From contig CAYQVH010000015.1 of assembly GCA_964420975.1 (NCBI GenBank), positions 1 through 64,000 on the forward strand: 64,000 nucleotides of DNA, given 5' to 3'. Below are positions 16,085 through 25,157 of this stretch, piece by piece. This DNA comes from Accumulibacter sp964420975 (GTDB lineage: Bacteria > Pseudomonadota > Gammaproteobacteria > Burkholderiales > Rhodocyclaceae). A program made the position numbers and the translations under genes. The notes below the pieces were generated by a model. That model was not told the origin of the DNA, did not search any database, and worked only from the letters and a program-made list of their open reading frames with translations. The stretch's first letter is position 1; the number at the start of each line of letters is the position of its first letter.

Positions 16085-17719
16085 CTAGATGACAAACTGG
16101 TTGACCGCCTTGTCCATCCGCTCGACCATCGCGCTCAAGGTCCCGACCATGCGTTCGGTCTGCTCGACCACCACGACATTCTGCTCGGTCATGGCGGCAA
16201 CCTGTTCGACGTTCTGGGCCAGTTGCGTCATCGCCACCTGCTGCTCGGCAGAAGCGTGCGAGATTTCGTCGACCCGGCGGATGGTTTCGTCCATCTCCTG
16301 CTTGATTCGCTGCAGCCCTTCCTGCGAGGCCTGCACGAGGTCAACCGCCTGACCGACCTGGGTAGCCCCCGCCCGCATGCCTTCGACCGCACCTCGGGTC
16401 TCGCTCTGAATGGCGGCGATCATGCCGCTGATCTCTTGCGTCGCCTTGCCGGTTCGTTCGGCGAGCTTGCGCACTTCGTCGGCGACGACGGCGAATCCAC
16501 GGCCGCCTTCACCGGCGCGGGCGGCTTCGATCGCGGCGTTGAGCGCGAGCAAGTTGGTCTGGTCGGCGATCTCCTTGATCACGCCGGCGATCTGGCTGAT
16601 CTCGGCGGAGCGTTGAACGAGCGTCTCGACCTGCGTGGCGGAGAGCTTGACCGTGTCGGCGAGGGTGACGATCGCCGTGCAAGCGTGTTCGGAGCGGTCG
16701 ACGATCTCCTGTGACAAGCTTCCGGTGCGGCGCGCGACATCGCGCGTACTGAGTGCGTTGTCGGCGACCTCGCCGATCGATACGGTGACTTCCTCGACCG
16801 CCGCGGCCGCCGAGGAGGTCGCCTCGCTCTGCTTGCACGCCGCCTGGTGAACCCGCTGTACGCCCGCACCGACCTGGCGGGTGGCCGTGCCGACCTGGGC
16901 CGCGACGTCGGCCATCCCCTGCACCGTCGCTTGCACCGAAGAAACGAAGGTGTCGGTGCGACGGAACGCTGCGCCGAGCGCGTCGGTTCGGCGCGAGCTG
17001 AGACGCTGTTTCAGATTGCCTGAGGTCGACAGGTGGTCGATCCAGGCGCTGAACGCGGCAACGTCCCGTCGCGAGCGCGGGGTGAAGACGAGGACGAAGA
17101 GCAGTGCGTAAAGGGCGACAAGGACCATGATCGCATCGACCACGAGCGCCGCGCTCTGCAAGGGACCGTGACGCTCGGCAAAGTGAGCGGCAACGGCAGC
17201 GATCGCGGCACCGCCGAGCAGTATTCCCTGCGCCCGCAGCGAAGAAAACACGGTCAACGGCAGCTTGCTGCGGCTCACGGCGCGACCATGCCGGATCGAC
17301 AAACCCTTGGCGCCGGCCCGAAACTTGCTGTATGCCGCTTCGGCCGCGTTGATCTCGTCGCGGCTGGGTCGGCTGCGTACCGACTGGTAACCAACAACCT
17401 GGCCGTTTTCGCGCACTGGCGAGACGTTGGCGACGACCCAGTAGAAGCCGCCATCCTTGCGCCGGTTCTTGACGACGCCTCGCCATGGGCGTCCCTCCTT
17501 GAGGTCGCGCCAGAGATCGGCAAAGGCTTCCTCGGGCATGTCCGGATGGCGAACGAGGTTGTGCGGCTGGCCGATCATCTCCTCTCGGGTAAAACCGCTT
17601 ACCCGGGCGAAAGCGTCGTTGGCCTCGACGATGACGCCCTTCAAGTTGGTACGCGAGTAAATGAATTCATTCTCGGGGAGTAGGGTTTCGACGTTGTTGA
17701 CGGGAAGGTTCTTGCGCAT
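16085..17719 (-). CDS. Aer-like PAS-containing methyl-accepting chemotaxis protein
   Basis: The 544-residue receptor starts at ATG 17719; an in-frame GTG lies one codon before. An N-terminal PAS domain (about 15-120, with GVIVEANDAFARVSGF, GQPHNLVRHPDMP and GGFYWVVANVSPV) closely follows the FAD-binding PAS of Aer. Two membrane helices lie near 165-215. The signalling domain contains the conserved hairpin IADQTNLLALNAAIEAARAG followed by RGFAVVADEVRKLAERT. There is no large periplasmic domain, so it senses the cytoplasm, probably redox or oxygen. The gene is convergent with the permease gene and divergent from metG. No FliA promoter was found ahead of it. Confidence 0.92.
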   Translation of the reverse strand: MRKNLPVNNVETLLPENEFIYSRTNLKGVIVEANDAFARVSGFTREEMIGQPHNLVRHPDMPEEAFADLWRDLKEGRPWRGVVKNRRKDGGFYWVVANVSPVRENGQVVGYQSVRSRPSRDEINAAEAAYSKFRAGAKGLSIRHGRAVSRSKLPLTVFSSLRAQGILLGGAAIAAVAAHFAERHGPLQSAALVVDAIMVLVALYALLFVLVFTPRSRRDVAAFSAWIDHLSTSGNLKQRLSSRRTDALGAAFRRTDTFVSSVQATVQGMADVAAQVGTATRQVGAGVQRVHQAACKQSEATSSAAAAVEEVTVSIGEVADNALSTRDVARRTGSLSQEIVDRSEHACTAIVTLADTVKLSATQVETLVQRSAEISQIAGVIKEIADQTNLLALNAAIEAARAGEGGRGFAVVADEVRKLAERTGKATQEISGMIAAIQSETRGAVEGMRAGATQVGQAVDLVQASQEGLQRIKQEMDETIRRVDEISHASAEQQVAMTQLAQNVEQVAAMTEQNVVVVEQTERMVGTLSAMVERMDKAVNQFVI

Positions 17720-17831
17720 CACTCGATCCTTGCTTGCGGCTTGACAACGGCAATGATAGGCAAAAATCTCGCCGCGATCGACTGTGCCACGCGCCGACGA
17801 CAGTCCTCCAGCGTCGGCGGGCGTACCGTCG

Positions 17832-17843
17832 CTTTGCTAGAAT
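17832..17843 (+). promoter_or_regulatory. Probable extended -10 promoter for metG
   Basis: CTTTGCTAGAAT ends with a good -10 (TAGAAT, 17838-17843) with a TGC extension just upstream, 28 bases before the metG start. No clear -35 hexamer is present at the usual spacing. Confidence 0.35.
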
Positions 17844-17870
17844 GCGCCTTTGCCCGCTCGCCAGCTCTCC

Positions 17871-19976
17871 ATGACACGCAAGATTCTGGTCACTTCGGCG
17901 CTGCCTTACGCCAACGGCGCCATTCATCTCGGCCATCTCGTCGAGTACATCCAGACCGACATCTGGGTGCGCTTCCAGAAAATGCGGGGGAACGAATGCT
18001 GGTACGTCTGCGCCGACGACACGCATGGGACGCCGATCATGCTCCGTGCCGAAGCCGAAGGGGTGTCGCCGGAACAACTGATCGCCCGCATCCATCACGA
18101 GCACGGGCGCGACTTTGCCGGCTTCCACGTCGGCTTCGACGACTACTACACGACGCACTCGGACGAGACACGCCGTTGCGCGAACGAGATTTTCGCCCGT
18201 CTGTGCGCTGCCGGCCTGATCGAAACCCGCGTCATCGAGCAGCACTACGATCCGCTGAAGCAGATGTTCCTGCCCGATCGCTTCCTCAAGGGCGAGTGCC
18301 CGAAGTGTGGTGCGCCGGATCAGTACGGCGATAACTGCGAGCGCTGCGGCGCCGCCTATACGGCGAACGAACTGAAGAACCCGTATTCCGCCATCTCCGG
18401 CGCCCGGCCCGAGTTGCGGCAGTCGGAACACTACTTCTTCCGCCTTTCCGACCCGCGCTGCCAGGAGTTTCTGCGTCGCTGGACGCAGGACGAGGGTCGG
18501 CTGCAGAGCGAGGCGGCGAACAAACTCCAGGAGTGGCTCGGTGCCGAAGGCGAAAACCGGCTCACCGACTGGGACATCTCGCGTGACGCACCGTATTTCG
18601 GTTTCGAGATTCCCGGCGCGCCGGGAAAGTATTTCTACGTCTGGCTCGACGCACCGATCGGCTACATGGGCGCGTTCAGCCATCTTTGCGCACGCGAAAG
18701 GATCGCATTCGACGACTACTGGCGTCCGGATTCGAGCGCCGAGCTCTACCACTTCATCGGCAAGGACATTCTCTATTTCCACGCGCTGTTCTGGCCGGCC
18801 GAACTCGAGTACGCCGGCTACCGGACGCCGACCAAGGTCTTCGCGCACGGCTTTCTGACCGTCGACGGCGCCAAGATGTCGAAGTCGCGCGGCACCTTCA
18901 TCACCGCCGAAAGCTATCTGGCGCAAGGACTCGACCCCGAATGGCTGCGCTACTACTACGCGGCCAAGCTGTCGGCGTCGATGGAGGACATCGACCTCAA
19001 CCTCGACGACTTCATCGCCCGCGTCAACGCCGATCTGGTCGGCAAGTTCGTCAATATCGCCAGCCGGGCGGCGGGTTTCCTGGTCAAGCGCTTCGCCGGC
19101 CAGTTGTGCCCTTGTGACGAGTCGCTGCCGGTAATCCAGACGATCCGCGAGCGCCGCGGCCTGATTGCCGAATACTACGAGGCGCGCGAATTCGGCAAGG
19201 CGATTCGCGAGATCATGGCGCTCACCGACCTTGCCAACCAGTACGTCGACCGCGTCAAGCCCTGGGAGCTCGCCCGCCAGCCGGGACAGGAGAGCGCCTT
19301 GCAGCAGGCGTGCAGCAACGCGCTCAATCTTTTCCGCCTGTTCGCGATTCTGCTCAAGCCGGTACTGCCGGCGCTGGCGGCGAAGGCCGAGGCGTTCCTC
19401 AACGTCGCCCCGTTCGTCTGGGAAGATGCGGCCAGCGTGCTCGCCGCCGGGCACGTGATCAACCCCTACCAGCACCTGATGACGCGCGTGGATAGGAAAC
19501 TGGTCGACGCACTGCTCGCGGCCAACCGCGAGTCGCTGGCGGTGACACCCGTTGCGGCGCCGCAACGGCACGCCGAACAGCAGGAAAAGGCGGCGGCGGT
19601 CGCGGTCGCGCAGGCGGCGGTCGGCCCGGCAGGTGCACCGCACATCAGCATCGATCAGTTTCTGAGCGTTGACCTGCGCATCGCCTGCATCCGCGAAGCC
19701 GCACACGTCGACGGCGCCGACAAGCTCGTGCGCTTGCTGCTCGACGTCGGCGAACTCGGGACGCGACAGGTCTTTGCCGGAATCAAGGTCGCCTACGATC
19801 CGGCGGCGCTGGTCGGCCGATTGACGGTCATGGTCGCCAACCTGGCGCCGCGGAAAATGAAGTTCGGCCTCTCGGAGGGAATGGTTCTCGCGGCTTCGGA
19901 CAGCGAAGGGCGAACGCCAGGGATCTTCCTGCTCGCTCCGGACGCCGGCGCCCTCCCCGGAATGCGCGTCAAGTAG
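17871..19976 (+). CDS. metG: Methionyl-tRNA synthetase
   Basis: The 701-residue enzyme charges tRNA-Met with methionine. I choose the ATG at 17871, which gives the typical start MTRKILVTSALPYANG; an upstream GTG would add seven residues. Class I motifs are HLGHL near 17-21 and KMSKS beginning at 335. A zinc-knuckle insert (CPKCG and CERCG, near 140-165) places it in the E. coli-like MetG1 group. The C-terminal 100 residues form the EMAP/Trbp-like tRNA-binding dimerisation domain (SVDLRIACI, VFAGIK, KFGLSEGM). Length agrees with complete family members. Confidence 0.98.
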   Translation: MTRKILVTSALPYANGAIHLGHLVEYIQTDIWVRFQKMRGNECWYVCADDTHGTPIMLRAEAEGVSPEQLIARIHHEHGRDFAGFHVGFDDYYTTHSDETRRCANEIFARLCAAGLIETRVIEQHYDPLKQMFLPDRFLKGECPKCGAPDQYGDNCERCGAAYTANELKNPYSAISGARPELRQSEHYFFRLSDPRCQEFLRRWTQDEGRLQSEAANKLQEWLGAEGENRLTDWDISRDAPYFGFEIPGAPGKYFYVWLDAPIGYMGAFSHLCARERIAFDDYWRPDSSAELYHFIGKDILYFHALFWPAELEYAGYRTPTKVFAHGFLTVDGAKMSKSRGTFITAESYLAQGLDPEWLRYYYAAKLSASMEDIDLNLDDFIARVNADLVGKFVNIASRAAGFLVKRFAGQLCPCDESLPVIQTIRERRGLIAEYYEAREFGKAIREIMALTDLANQYVDRVKPWELARQPGQESALQQACSNALNLFRLFAILLKPVLPALAAKAEAFLNVAPFVWEDAASVLAAGHVINPYQHLMTRVDRKLVDALLAANRESLAVTPVAAPQRHAEQQEKAAAVAVAQAAVGPAGAPHISIDQFLSVDLRIACIREAAHVDGADKLVRLLLDVGELGTRQVFAGIKVAYDPAALVGRLTVMVANLAPRKMKFGLSEGMVLAASDSEGRTPGIFLLAPDAGALPGMRVK

Positions 19977-19983
19977 CGCCGGC

Positions 19984-20244
19984 GTGATCTCGAAACGACC
20001 GCGACCGACGCTTCGCCTGCTGCTTTACGCGCTGCTCGACGTCGCCGGCGTTCTTCTCCTCGCCAGCGGCGCGATGTGGCTGGCGCGCGGCGAAACGCTC
20101 TTTCTGCCGGGATTTCCGACCGGTACGGCGAGTGCGCTGATCACCGTCGTCGCCGGCGTTGCCCTGATGCTGCAGGGCGTCGCCGGCATTTTCCGTGCGC
20201 TGATGGCGCAAGCGCCGGCGAGCAACGACTCGGGAAGGGATTAA
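19984..20244 (+). CDS. Small inner-membrane protein with two predicted helices
   Basis: The 86-residue protein starts with GTG and has two hydrophobic helices (LLLYALLDVAGVLLLASGAMWLA and a second around TASALITVVAGVALMLQGVAG) separated by a short loop, with a basic N-terminus. I recognise no family. It begins 7 bases after metG and precedes the lipid-type cluster, so it may be cotranscribed with either. Codon use matches its neighbours, which supports it being real. Confidence 0.6.
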   Translation: MISKRPRPTLRLLLYALLDVAGVLLLASGAMWLARGETLFLPGFPTGTASALITVVAGVALMLQGVAGIFRALMAQAPASNDSGRD

Positions 20245-20300
20245 GAGCGCTTTAAGGATGGTCTCCCAAACTGGCGGCAACTGTTCATCGGGGAACCGCC

Positions 20301-20903
20301 ATGCTGACCGCCAGACGCGATGTTTTCGCGAGCCGCTTCAACCCTGTTGCTGTCGTCCACTGCCCGATCGGCTCGCCGCGACGCCAGGAAACCGAAGCGT
20401 TCATCCGCAGCGTTTTTGCGCGTCGCCATGGCGCCGAAGTGTCGTCGTTCGCCCCCAATCTCCTGCGCTTCGAGGAGGGCGACCGACTCGTCGCCGCCAC
20501 GGGCTGGCGCGCCGCGGCGAGCGAACCGCTGTTCCTCGAACGCTATCTCGATCAGCCGATCGAGGAGGCGGTCGCGCAACTGGCGAACCGGAGCGTTAGC
20601 CGCGCCCGCATCGTCGAAGTCGGCAACCTTGCCGCAGAAAAGCCGGGGAGCACGCTACAGGTCGTCGTCGCGCTGGCAACCCAGCTGCAACGGCTCGGCT
20701 ACGAATGGGTGGTGTTCACCGCGACGCGGGAACTGCTCGGCATCTTCGCGCGAATCGGCCTGCCCTTGCTGGCGTTGGCGCCGGCCGACCCGGCGCGCCT
20801 GGGCGACGACGCCGGTGCCTGGGGCCACTACTACGAGACGCAGCCGATCGTCGTCGCCGGTCGCATCCGGATGGCCGTGGAACGCGTTGGCCGCGGCGAA
20901 TGA
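20301..20903 (+). CDS. Thermostable-hemolysin family protein (GNAT-like)
   Basis: This 200-residue protein resembles the thermostable hemolysin family: FNPVAVVHCPIG at the start, RHGAEVSSFAPNLLRF, ATGWRAA, FLERYLD, and the block IVEVGNLAA, which in GNAT-like and autoinducer-synthase-like folds forms the acyl-donor site. The family name comes from Vibrio delta-TH; an acyltransferase role is a structural inference, not shown. Its TGA overlaps the ATG of the next gene, an acyl-activating enzyme, which fits transfer of an activated acyl group. Confidence 0.7.
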   Translation: MLTARRDVFASRFNPVAVVHCPIGSPRRQETEAFIRSVFARRHGAEVSSFAPNLLRFEEGDRLVAATGWRAAASEPLFLERYLDQPIEEAVAQLANRSVSRARIVEVGNLAAEKPGSTLQVVVALATQLQRLGYEWVVFTATRELLGIFARIGLPLLALAPADPARLGDDAGAWGHYYETQPIVVAGRIRMAVERVGRGE

Positions 20904-22387
20904 ACGTCGACCGTCTGTTTGCCGCCATCGCCAACCGACCGACCGCCGACGCCGTCCTCGCGGGGGACGGTGAAAGCTGGTGCGCCGCCGAGCTGCTGGC
21001 GGCGGTAGACGACTTGGCGGGTCAGCTGGCCGCTTGTCGCGTCGTCGCCGTTCTCGCCGACAACGGCCCGGCGTGGGTGATCGCCGACCTGGCTTGCCTG
21101 CGCGCTGGCGTCGTCCATCTGCCGCTGCCCGCTTTTTTCAGCGTGTCGCAACTGGCGCACGCGCTGCTCGAGACGGCAGCCGACTGCGTCCTCACCGATC
21201 AGCCGCAGCGCCTCATCGATCTCGACCTTGGCTTTGTGCCCGTCGGCCAGCGTCACGGACTGGTCTGGATGCAACGCGCGGTACCGGCAAAGCGGTTGCC
21301 GGCGGGCACCGCCAAGGTGTCGTTTACCTCCGGCAGCAGCGGCGCGCCGAAGGGGGTCTGCCTGAGTGCCGCCGGCTTGCTGGAAACGGCGCAGGCGGTC
21401 AACAAACGGCTCGCCGATCTGCCGATTGCGAAGCATCTCGCCGTCTTGCCGCTGGCGCTGCTGCTCGAAAACAGCGCCGGCGTTTATGCCCCGTTGCTAC
21501 GCGGCGCGCAGGTCGTGCTGCCCCGCCTGCAGGCGCTCGGCTGGCACGGGATGGGGCGTTTCGACGCGGCGACGTTCGAGCGCCTGCTGGATACGGTTCG
21601 TCCAGACAGCCTGATTCTTGTTCCCGAGCTGCTCAAGGCGTGGACGCTGGTGCGTGCCAGGCACGACGTCCCCGCCCAGACGCCGGTTTATGTGGCGGTG
21701 GGTGGCGCGCGCGTCGCGCCGCCGCTCCTGGCGCGGGCTCGTGCGCTGTCCATCCCGGCGTACCAGGGCTATGGACTGACCGAGTGCGGGTCGGTCGTCA
21801 GCGTCAACCGGCCGGGGGACGACGGCGACGACGTCGGCCGCGCGCTCGATCACGTCGACCTCCGGATCGATGGCGACGAAGTCGTGGTCTCGACCAACGC
21901 CTTCGTTGGCTATCTCGGCGACCCGTCGCCGGAATCGGCTGTCGTGGTGCGGCGTGAGTTCGCCACCGGCGACCTCGGTCGGCTCGACAGCCGCGGGCAT
22001 CTGCAGCTGACCGGTCGCCGCAAGAACCTGCTGATCACCTCGTATGGACGCAACGTCGCGCCCGAATGGGTCGAATCGGTGTTGCTGGCGCAGCCGGCGA
22101 TCGCGCAGGCCGTCGTTTTCGGCGATGGCCAGCCGTCGCTGAGCGCGGTGTTGGTTCCGGTGCCGACCGGCAGCGACGCCGACCTGGCCGGCGCGGTCGC
22201 CAGCGCCAACGCCGCCCTTCCCGACTACGCGCGCGTCGCGCGCTGGATCGTCGGCACTGGCCTGAGCGCCGAAAACGGCTTGGCGACCGGCAACGGCCGG
22301 CCGCTGCGCGCCGCCGTCTTCAACCATTACGCTGCCCAGTTGGCAGCACTCGCTCATGATGAGGAAACCGTCGATGCCGTTCTATGA
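20900..22387 (+). CDS. AMP-binding acyl-CoA/acyl-acid ligase family protein
   Basis: The start is the ATG at 20900, overlapping the preceding stop, giving 495 residues; the long upstream extension in this frame lies inside the hemolysin-family gene. Adenylate-forming motifs are present: P-loop-like TSGSSGAPKGV, YQGYGLTECGSVVS, TGDLGRLDSRGHLQLTGRRKNLLITSYGRNVAPEWVE. The last matches the hinge and the C-terminal subdomain, though the usual catalytic lysine near the end (GK) appears within a short tail that I cannot place with certainty. It should activate a fatty acid as an acyl-adenylate and pass it to CoA, a carrier or an acceptor. It overlaps the oxidase-like gene downstream. Confidence 0.82.
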   Translation: MNVDRLFAAIANRPTADAVLAGDGESWCAAELLAAVDDLAGQLAACRVVAVLADNGPAWVIADLACLRAGVVHLPLPAFFSVSQLAHALLETAADCVLTDQPQRLIDLDLGFVPVGQRHGLVWMQRAVPAKRLPAGTAKVSFTSGSSGAPKGVCLSAAGLLETAQAVNKRLADLPIAKHLAVLPLALLLENSAGVYAPLLRGAQVVLPRLQALGWHGMGRFDAATFERLLDTVRPDSLILVPELLKAWTLVRARHDVPAQTPVYVAVGGARVAPPLLARARALSIPAYQGYGLTECGSVVSVNRPGDDGDDVGRALDHVDLRIDGDEVVVSTNAFVGYLGDPSPESAVVVRREFATGDLGRLDSRGHLQLTGRRKNLLITSYGRNVAPEWVESVLLAQPAIAQAVVFGDGQPSLSAVLVPVPTGSDADLAGAVASANAALPDYARVARWIVGTGLSAENGLATGNGRPLRAAVFNHYAAQLAALAHDEETVDAVL

Positions 22388-23039
22388 ACGACTGACTGCT
22401 GCCACCGCCGCCGAACGCGGCGGCTTGTTCGCCGCGCCGGCGATCGCCGACTGCCTGCAAGGGCGGGTGACACGCGAACTCTACCTGGCGTTTCTGGCGC
22501 AGGCGTACCACCACGTGCGCCATACGACGCCGCTGCTGATGACGCTGGGCGGCCGCCTCCCGGAGCGTCTGGCGTGGCTGCGGCGCGCCGTTGCGGAGTA
22601 TATCGACGAGGAAATCGGGCACGAGGAGTGGATCCTCAACGACATCACCGCTGCCGGCGGCGACGCCGACGCCGTGCGCGACAGCCCGCCCGATCTGCCG
22701 GCCGAAGTGATGGTCGCCTACGCTTACGATCTGCTGCATCGCGGTAATCCGGCAGCGTTTTTCGGCATGGTCTTCGTGCTCGAAGGGACCAGCGTCGCGC
22801 TGGCGCTGGCGGCGGCCGACCGCATCCAGCAGGCGCTGGGCTTGCCCAACGCGGCGTTCACCTATCTGCGCTCGCACGGAACGCTGGATCAGAAACACAC
22901 CCGTCATCTCGCCGACCTGCTCGAACGGATGGAATTCGCCGATCAGGCGGACGTGCTGCATGGCGCGCGCGTCTTCTACAAACTCTACGGCGACGTCTTT
23001 CGCGCCCTTCCTGCTTTGGAGCCGACGTCATGCAACTGA
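22374..23039 (+). CDS. Heme-oxygenase-like metalloenzyme (TenA/UndA-related)
   Basis: The 221-residue protein is all-helical. Candidate metal ligands in the order typical of heme-oxygenase-like diiron oxidases are seen: His residues in AYHHVRH, acidic and His in YIDEEIGHEEW, Glu in FVLEGTS, and His/Asp in RSHGTLDQKHTRH. UndA, a related enzyme, turns medium-chain fatty acids into terminal alkenes; other members oxidise amino acids or fragment substrates. I choose ATG 22374, preceded by GAGG, over an ATG at 22356. The gene overlaps the ligase before it and the SDR after it, so it probably acts on the same lipid-like substrate. Confidence 0.75.
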   Translation: MPFYERLTAATAAERGGLFAAPAIADCLQGRVTRELYLAFLAQAYHHVRHTTPLLMTLGGRLPERLAWLRRAVAEYIDEEIGHEEWILNDITAAGGDADAVRDSPPDLPAEVMVAYAYDLLHRGNPAAFFGMVFVLEGTSVALALAAADRIQQALGLPNAAFTYLRSHGTLDQKHTRHLADLLERMEFADQADVLHGARVFYKLYGDVFRALPALEPTSCN

Positions 23040-23812
23040 AAAACGCCCGTATTCTGCTCACCGGCGCCAGCGGCGGACTCGGCCAGGAACTCGCCATCCA
23101 GTTGACCGCCGCCGGTGCGACGCTGCTGCTCGCCGGCCGTGATCAGAGCCGCCTGACGACCTTGACGGCGTCTCTCGGAGCGGGCGCGGCGAGCGTCTGC
23201 GCCGACCTCGAACGCCCGGCGGGCGTCGCCGCCCTGGCCGCCGCCGGGCGCGAGTTCGGCGTCAACGTCCTGATCAACAACGCCGGCGTCGGCGCTTTCG
23301 GCCTCTTCGAGAACCAGGACTGGCCGACCGTCGCCCGCTTGCTGGCGACCAACCTCGAAGCGCCGATTCACCTCACGCACGCCTTGCTGCCCTGGCTCAA
23401 AGCGCAACCGCAAGCGGCGATCGTGAACATCGGGTCGACCTTCGGCAGCCTGCCGTTCCCCGGCTTTGCCGCGTACTCGGCGGCCAAGGCCGGCCTGCGC
23501 GGCTTTTCGCAGGCCTTGCGCCGCGAGCTGGCCGACTCGCTGGTCGCGGTCATCCATATCGCGCCGCGAGCGATCGACACGCCTTTGAACAACGACGCCG
23601 TACGCGCCTTGAACCGAGCATTGAAGAACCACAGCGACAGCGCGCAAGACGTCGCCGGCCAGGTCGTGGCGGCGCTGCGCCGCGGTGACGGCGAGCATCA
23701 TTTCGGCTTTCCGGAGCGGCTTTTCGCGTGGCTCAACGGCGTTGCGCCGTCGCTCATCGACCGTGGCGTCGCCGGCAAGCTGGCGACCATCAAGCAACAC
23801 ACCCCCTCCTAA
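23030..23812 (+). CDS. Short-chain dehydrogenase/reductase
   Basis: The 260-residue protein is a classical SDR: TGASGGLGQEL for the nucleotide-binding turn, NNAGVGAFG, catalytic Ser in IVNIGSTFGSLPFP, and YSAAKAG (Tyr/Lys pair). TGxxxGxG at the start and arginine after the second strand (AGRDQSR) suggest NADP(H). A C-terminal segment (LFAWLNGVAPSLIDRGV) is like that of fatty-acyl/ketoacyl reductase relatives. It overlaps the preceding gene by 10 bases and is likely to oxidise or reduce an intermediate of the same pathway. Confidence 0.88.
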   Translation: MQLKNARILLTGASGGLGQELAIQLTAAGATLLLAGRDQSRLTTLTASLGAGAASVCADLERPAGVAALAAAGREFGVNVLINNAGVGAFGLFENQDWPTVARLLATNLEAPIHLTHALLPWLKAQPQAAIVNIGSTFGSLPFPGFAAYSAAKAGLRGFSQALRRELADSLVAVIHIAPRAIDTPLNNDAVRALNRALKNHSDSAQDVAGQVVAALRRGDGEHHFGFPERLFAWLNGVAPSLIDRGVAGKLATIKQHTPS

Positions 23813-23843
23813 ACCTCCCAATTCCGACGAAAGGAAACCGCCG

Positions 23844-24494
23844 ATGAACCGCTCACTGTACGCAGGACTCGCCTTCCTGCTCGCCATCCTGACCGGCCCG
23901 GTCGCGCTGGCCGCGACCCCGGAAGAACTGATCCGCCCGCTGCAGGAGCAGTGGGCCGAAATCAAGTACCGTCAGCCCGAGAAACAACAGGCCGAGAGCT
24001 ATCGCACGCTCGCCGTGCAGGCGAGGAAAATCGCCGAAAGCAACCCGAAAACGCCGGAAGTGATGATCTGGGAAGGCATCGTCCTTTCCAGTGAGGCCGG
24101 TGCCAAGGGCGGTCTCGGCGCCTTGTCGCTGGCCAAGGAAGCGCGGCAGTTGCTCGACGAGGCGCTCAAACTCAACGACAAGGCGCTCAGCGGTTCCGCC
24201 TACACCAGTCTGGCGACGCTGTACGCCAAGGTGCCCGGCTGGCCGGTCGGTTTCGGCGACAAGGAGCGTGCCGAGGAGTACTTCAAGAAGGCGCTGGCGA
24301 TCAACCCCGACGGTATTGACCCGAACTTTTTTTACGGCGAGTATCTTTCCGACCGCGGGCGCAGCGCGGAGGCGATCGTGTTGCTGGAAAAGGCGCTCAA
24401 GGCGCCGCCGCGCCCCGGCCGCGAGCTCGCCGACAGCGGCCGCCGCCAGGAAGTACAGACCTTGCTTGGCAAACTGAGGAAGGAAAGCAGGTAG
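23844..24494 (+). CDS. Exported TPR-repeat protein
   Basis: I take the ATG at 23844 (AAAGGA upstream), giving 216 residues. The N-terminus is a signal peptide (LYAGLAFLLAILTGPVALAATPEE, cleavage after ALA). The rest is helical and holds TPR-like pairs (SYRTLAVQARKIAESNPKTP; AEEYFKKALAINPDG; AIVLLEKALKAPP). No enzymatic motif is seen. Its last codon is followed at once by the response-regulator start. It may act as a periplasmic scaffold for this cluster. Confidence 0.8.
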   Translation: MNRSLYAGLAFLLAILTGPVALAATPEELIRPLQEQWAEIKYRQPEKQQAESYRTLAVQARKIAESNPKTPEVMIWEGIVLSSEAGAKGGLGALSLAKEARQLLDEALKLNDKALSGSAYTSLATLYAKVPGWPVGFGDKERAEEYFKKALAINPDGIDPNFFYGEYLSDRGRSAEAIVLLEKALKAPPRPGRELADSGRRQEVQTLLGKLRKESR

Positions 24495-25157
24495 GTGCGA
24501 ATTCTGCTGGTTGAAGACGATGACCTGCTCGGCGACGGCATTCGCGCCGGCCTGCGGCTTGCCGACTACGCCGTCGACTGGGTGCGCGACGGCGAAGCGG
24601 CGCGCCTCGCGCTGCTCGACCACGTTTATCACGCGTGCGTCCTCGACCTCGGCCTGCCGAAACGCGACGGTCTGTCGGTACTCAGAGACCTGCGGGCACG
24701 CGGGCAGCAGCTGCCGGTACTGATCCTCACCGCGCGCGACAGCAGTGCCGACAAGATCGCCGGCCTCGACGCCGGCGCTGACGACTATCTGACCAAACCC
24801 TTCGACCTGTCCGAACTGCAAGCCCGTTTGCGGGCGCTGATCCGCCGCGCTGGTGGCGCTGCGGCGCCGACGCTCGAGCACGCCGATGTCGTCCTCGAAC
24901 CGGCGAGCAAGCGCGTCACCCTCGCTGGCCAGCCGGTCAGCCTGTCGGCGCGCGAGTACGCGCTGCTGCACGACCTGCTCAGCCACAAGACGCACATCCG
25001 TACCCGCAGCCAGCTCGAAGAGAGCCTCTACGCGTGGGGCGAGGAGACCGGCAGCAATACCGTCGAGGTGTACATCCATCACCTGCGCAAGAAGCTCGGC
25101 GCCGATTTCATTCGCACCGTCCGCGGTCTCGGCTACCAGCTGGGCGACCGCGGCTGA
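24495..25157 (+). CDS. OmpR-family response regulator (QseB/PmrA-like)
   Basis: The 220-residue protein starts with GTG right after the TPR stop. A receiver domain (EDDDLLGDG, phospho-accepting D51 in LDLGLPKRDG, TARD, and K in LTKPFDLSEL) is joined to a winged-helix DNA-binding domain ending VEVYIHHLRKKLGADFIRTVRGLGYQL. It shares one base of its stop with the kinase ATG, so the pair is co-translated. The target genes are probably the flanking lipid-type cluster, an inference from position only. Confidence 0.92.
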   Translation: MRILLVEDDDLLGDGIRAGLRLADYAVDWVRDGEAARLALLDHVYHACVLDLGLPKRDGLSVLRDLRARGQQLPVLILTARDSSADKIAGLDAGADDYLTKPFDLSELQARLRALIRRAGGAAAPTLEHADVVLEPASKRVTLAGQPVSLSAREYALLHDLLSHKTHIRTRSQLEESLYAWGEETGSNTVEVYIHHLRKKLGADFIRTVRGLGYQLGDRG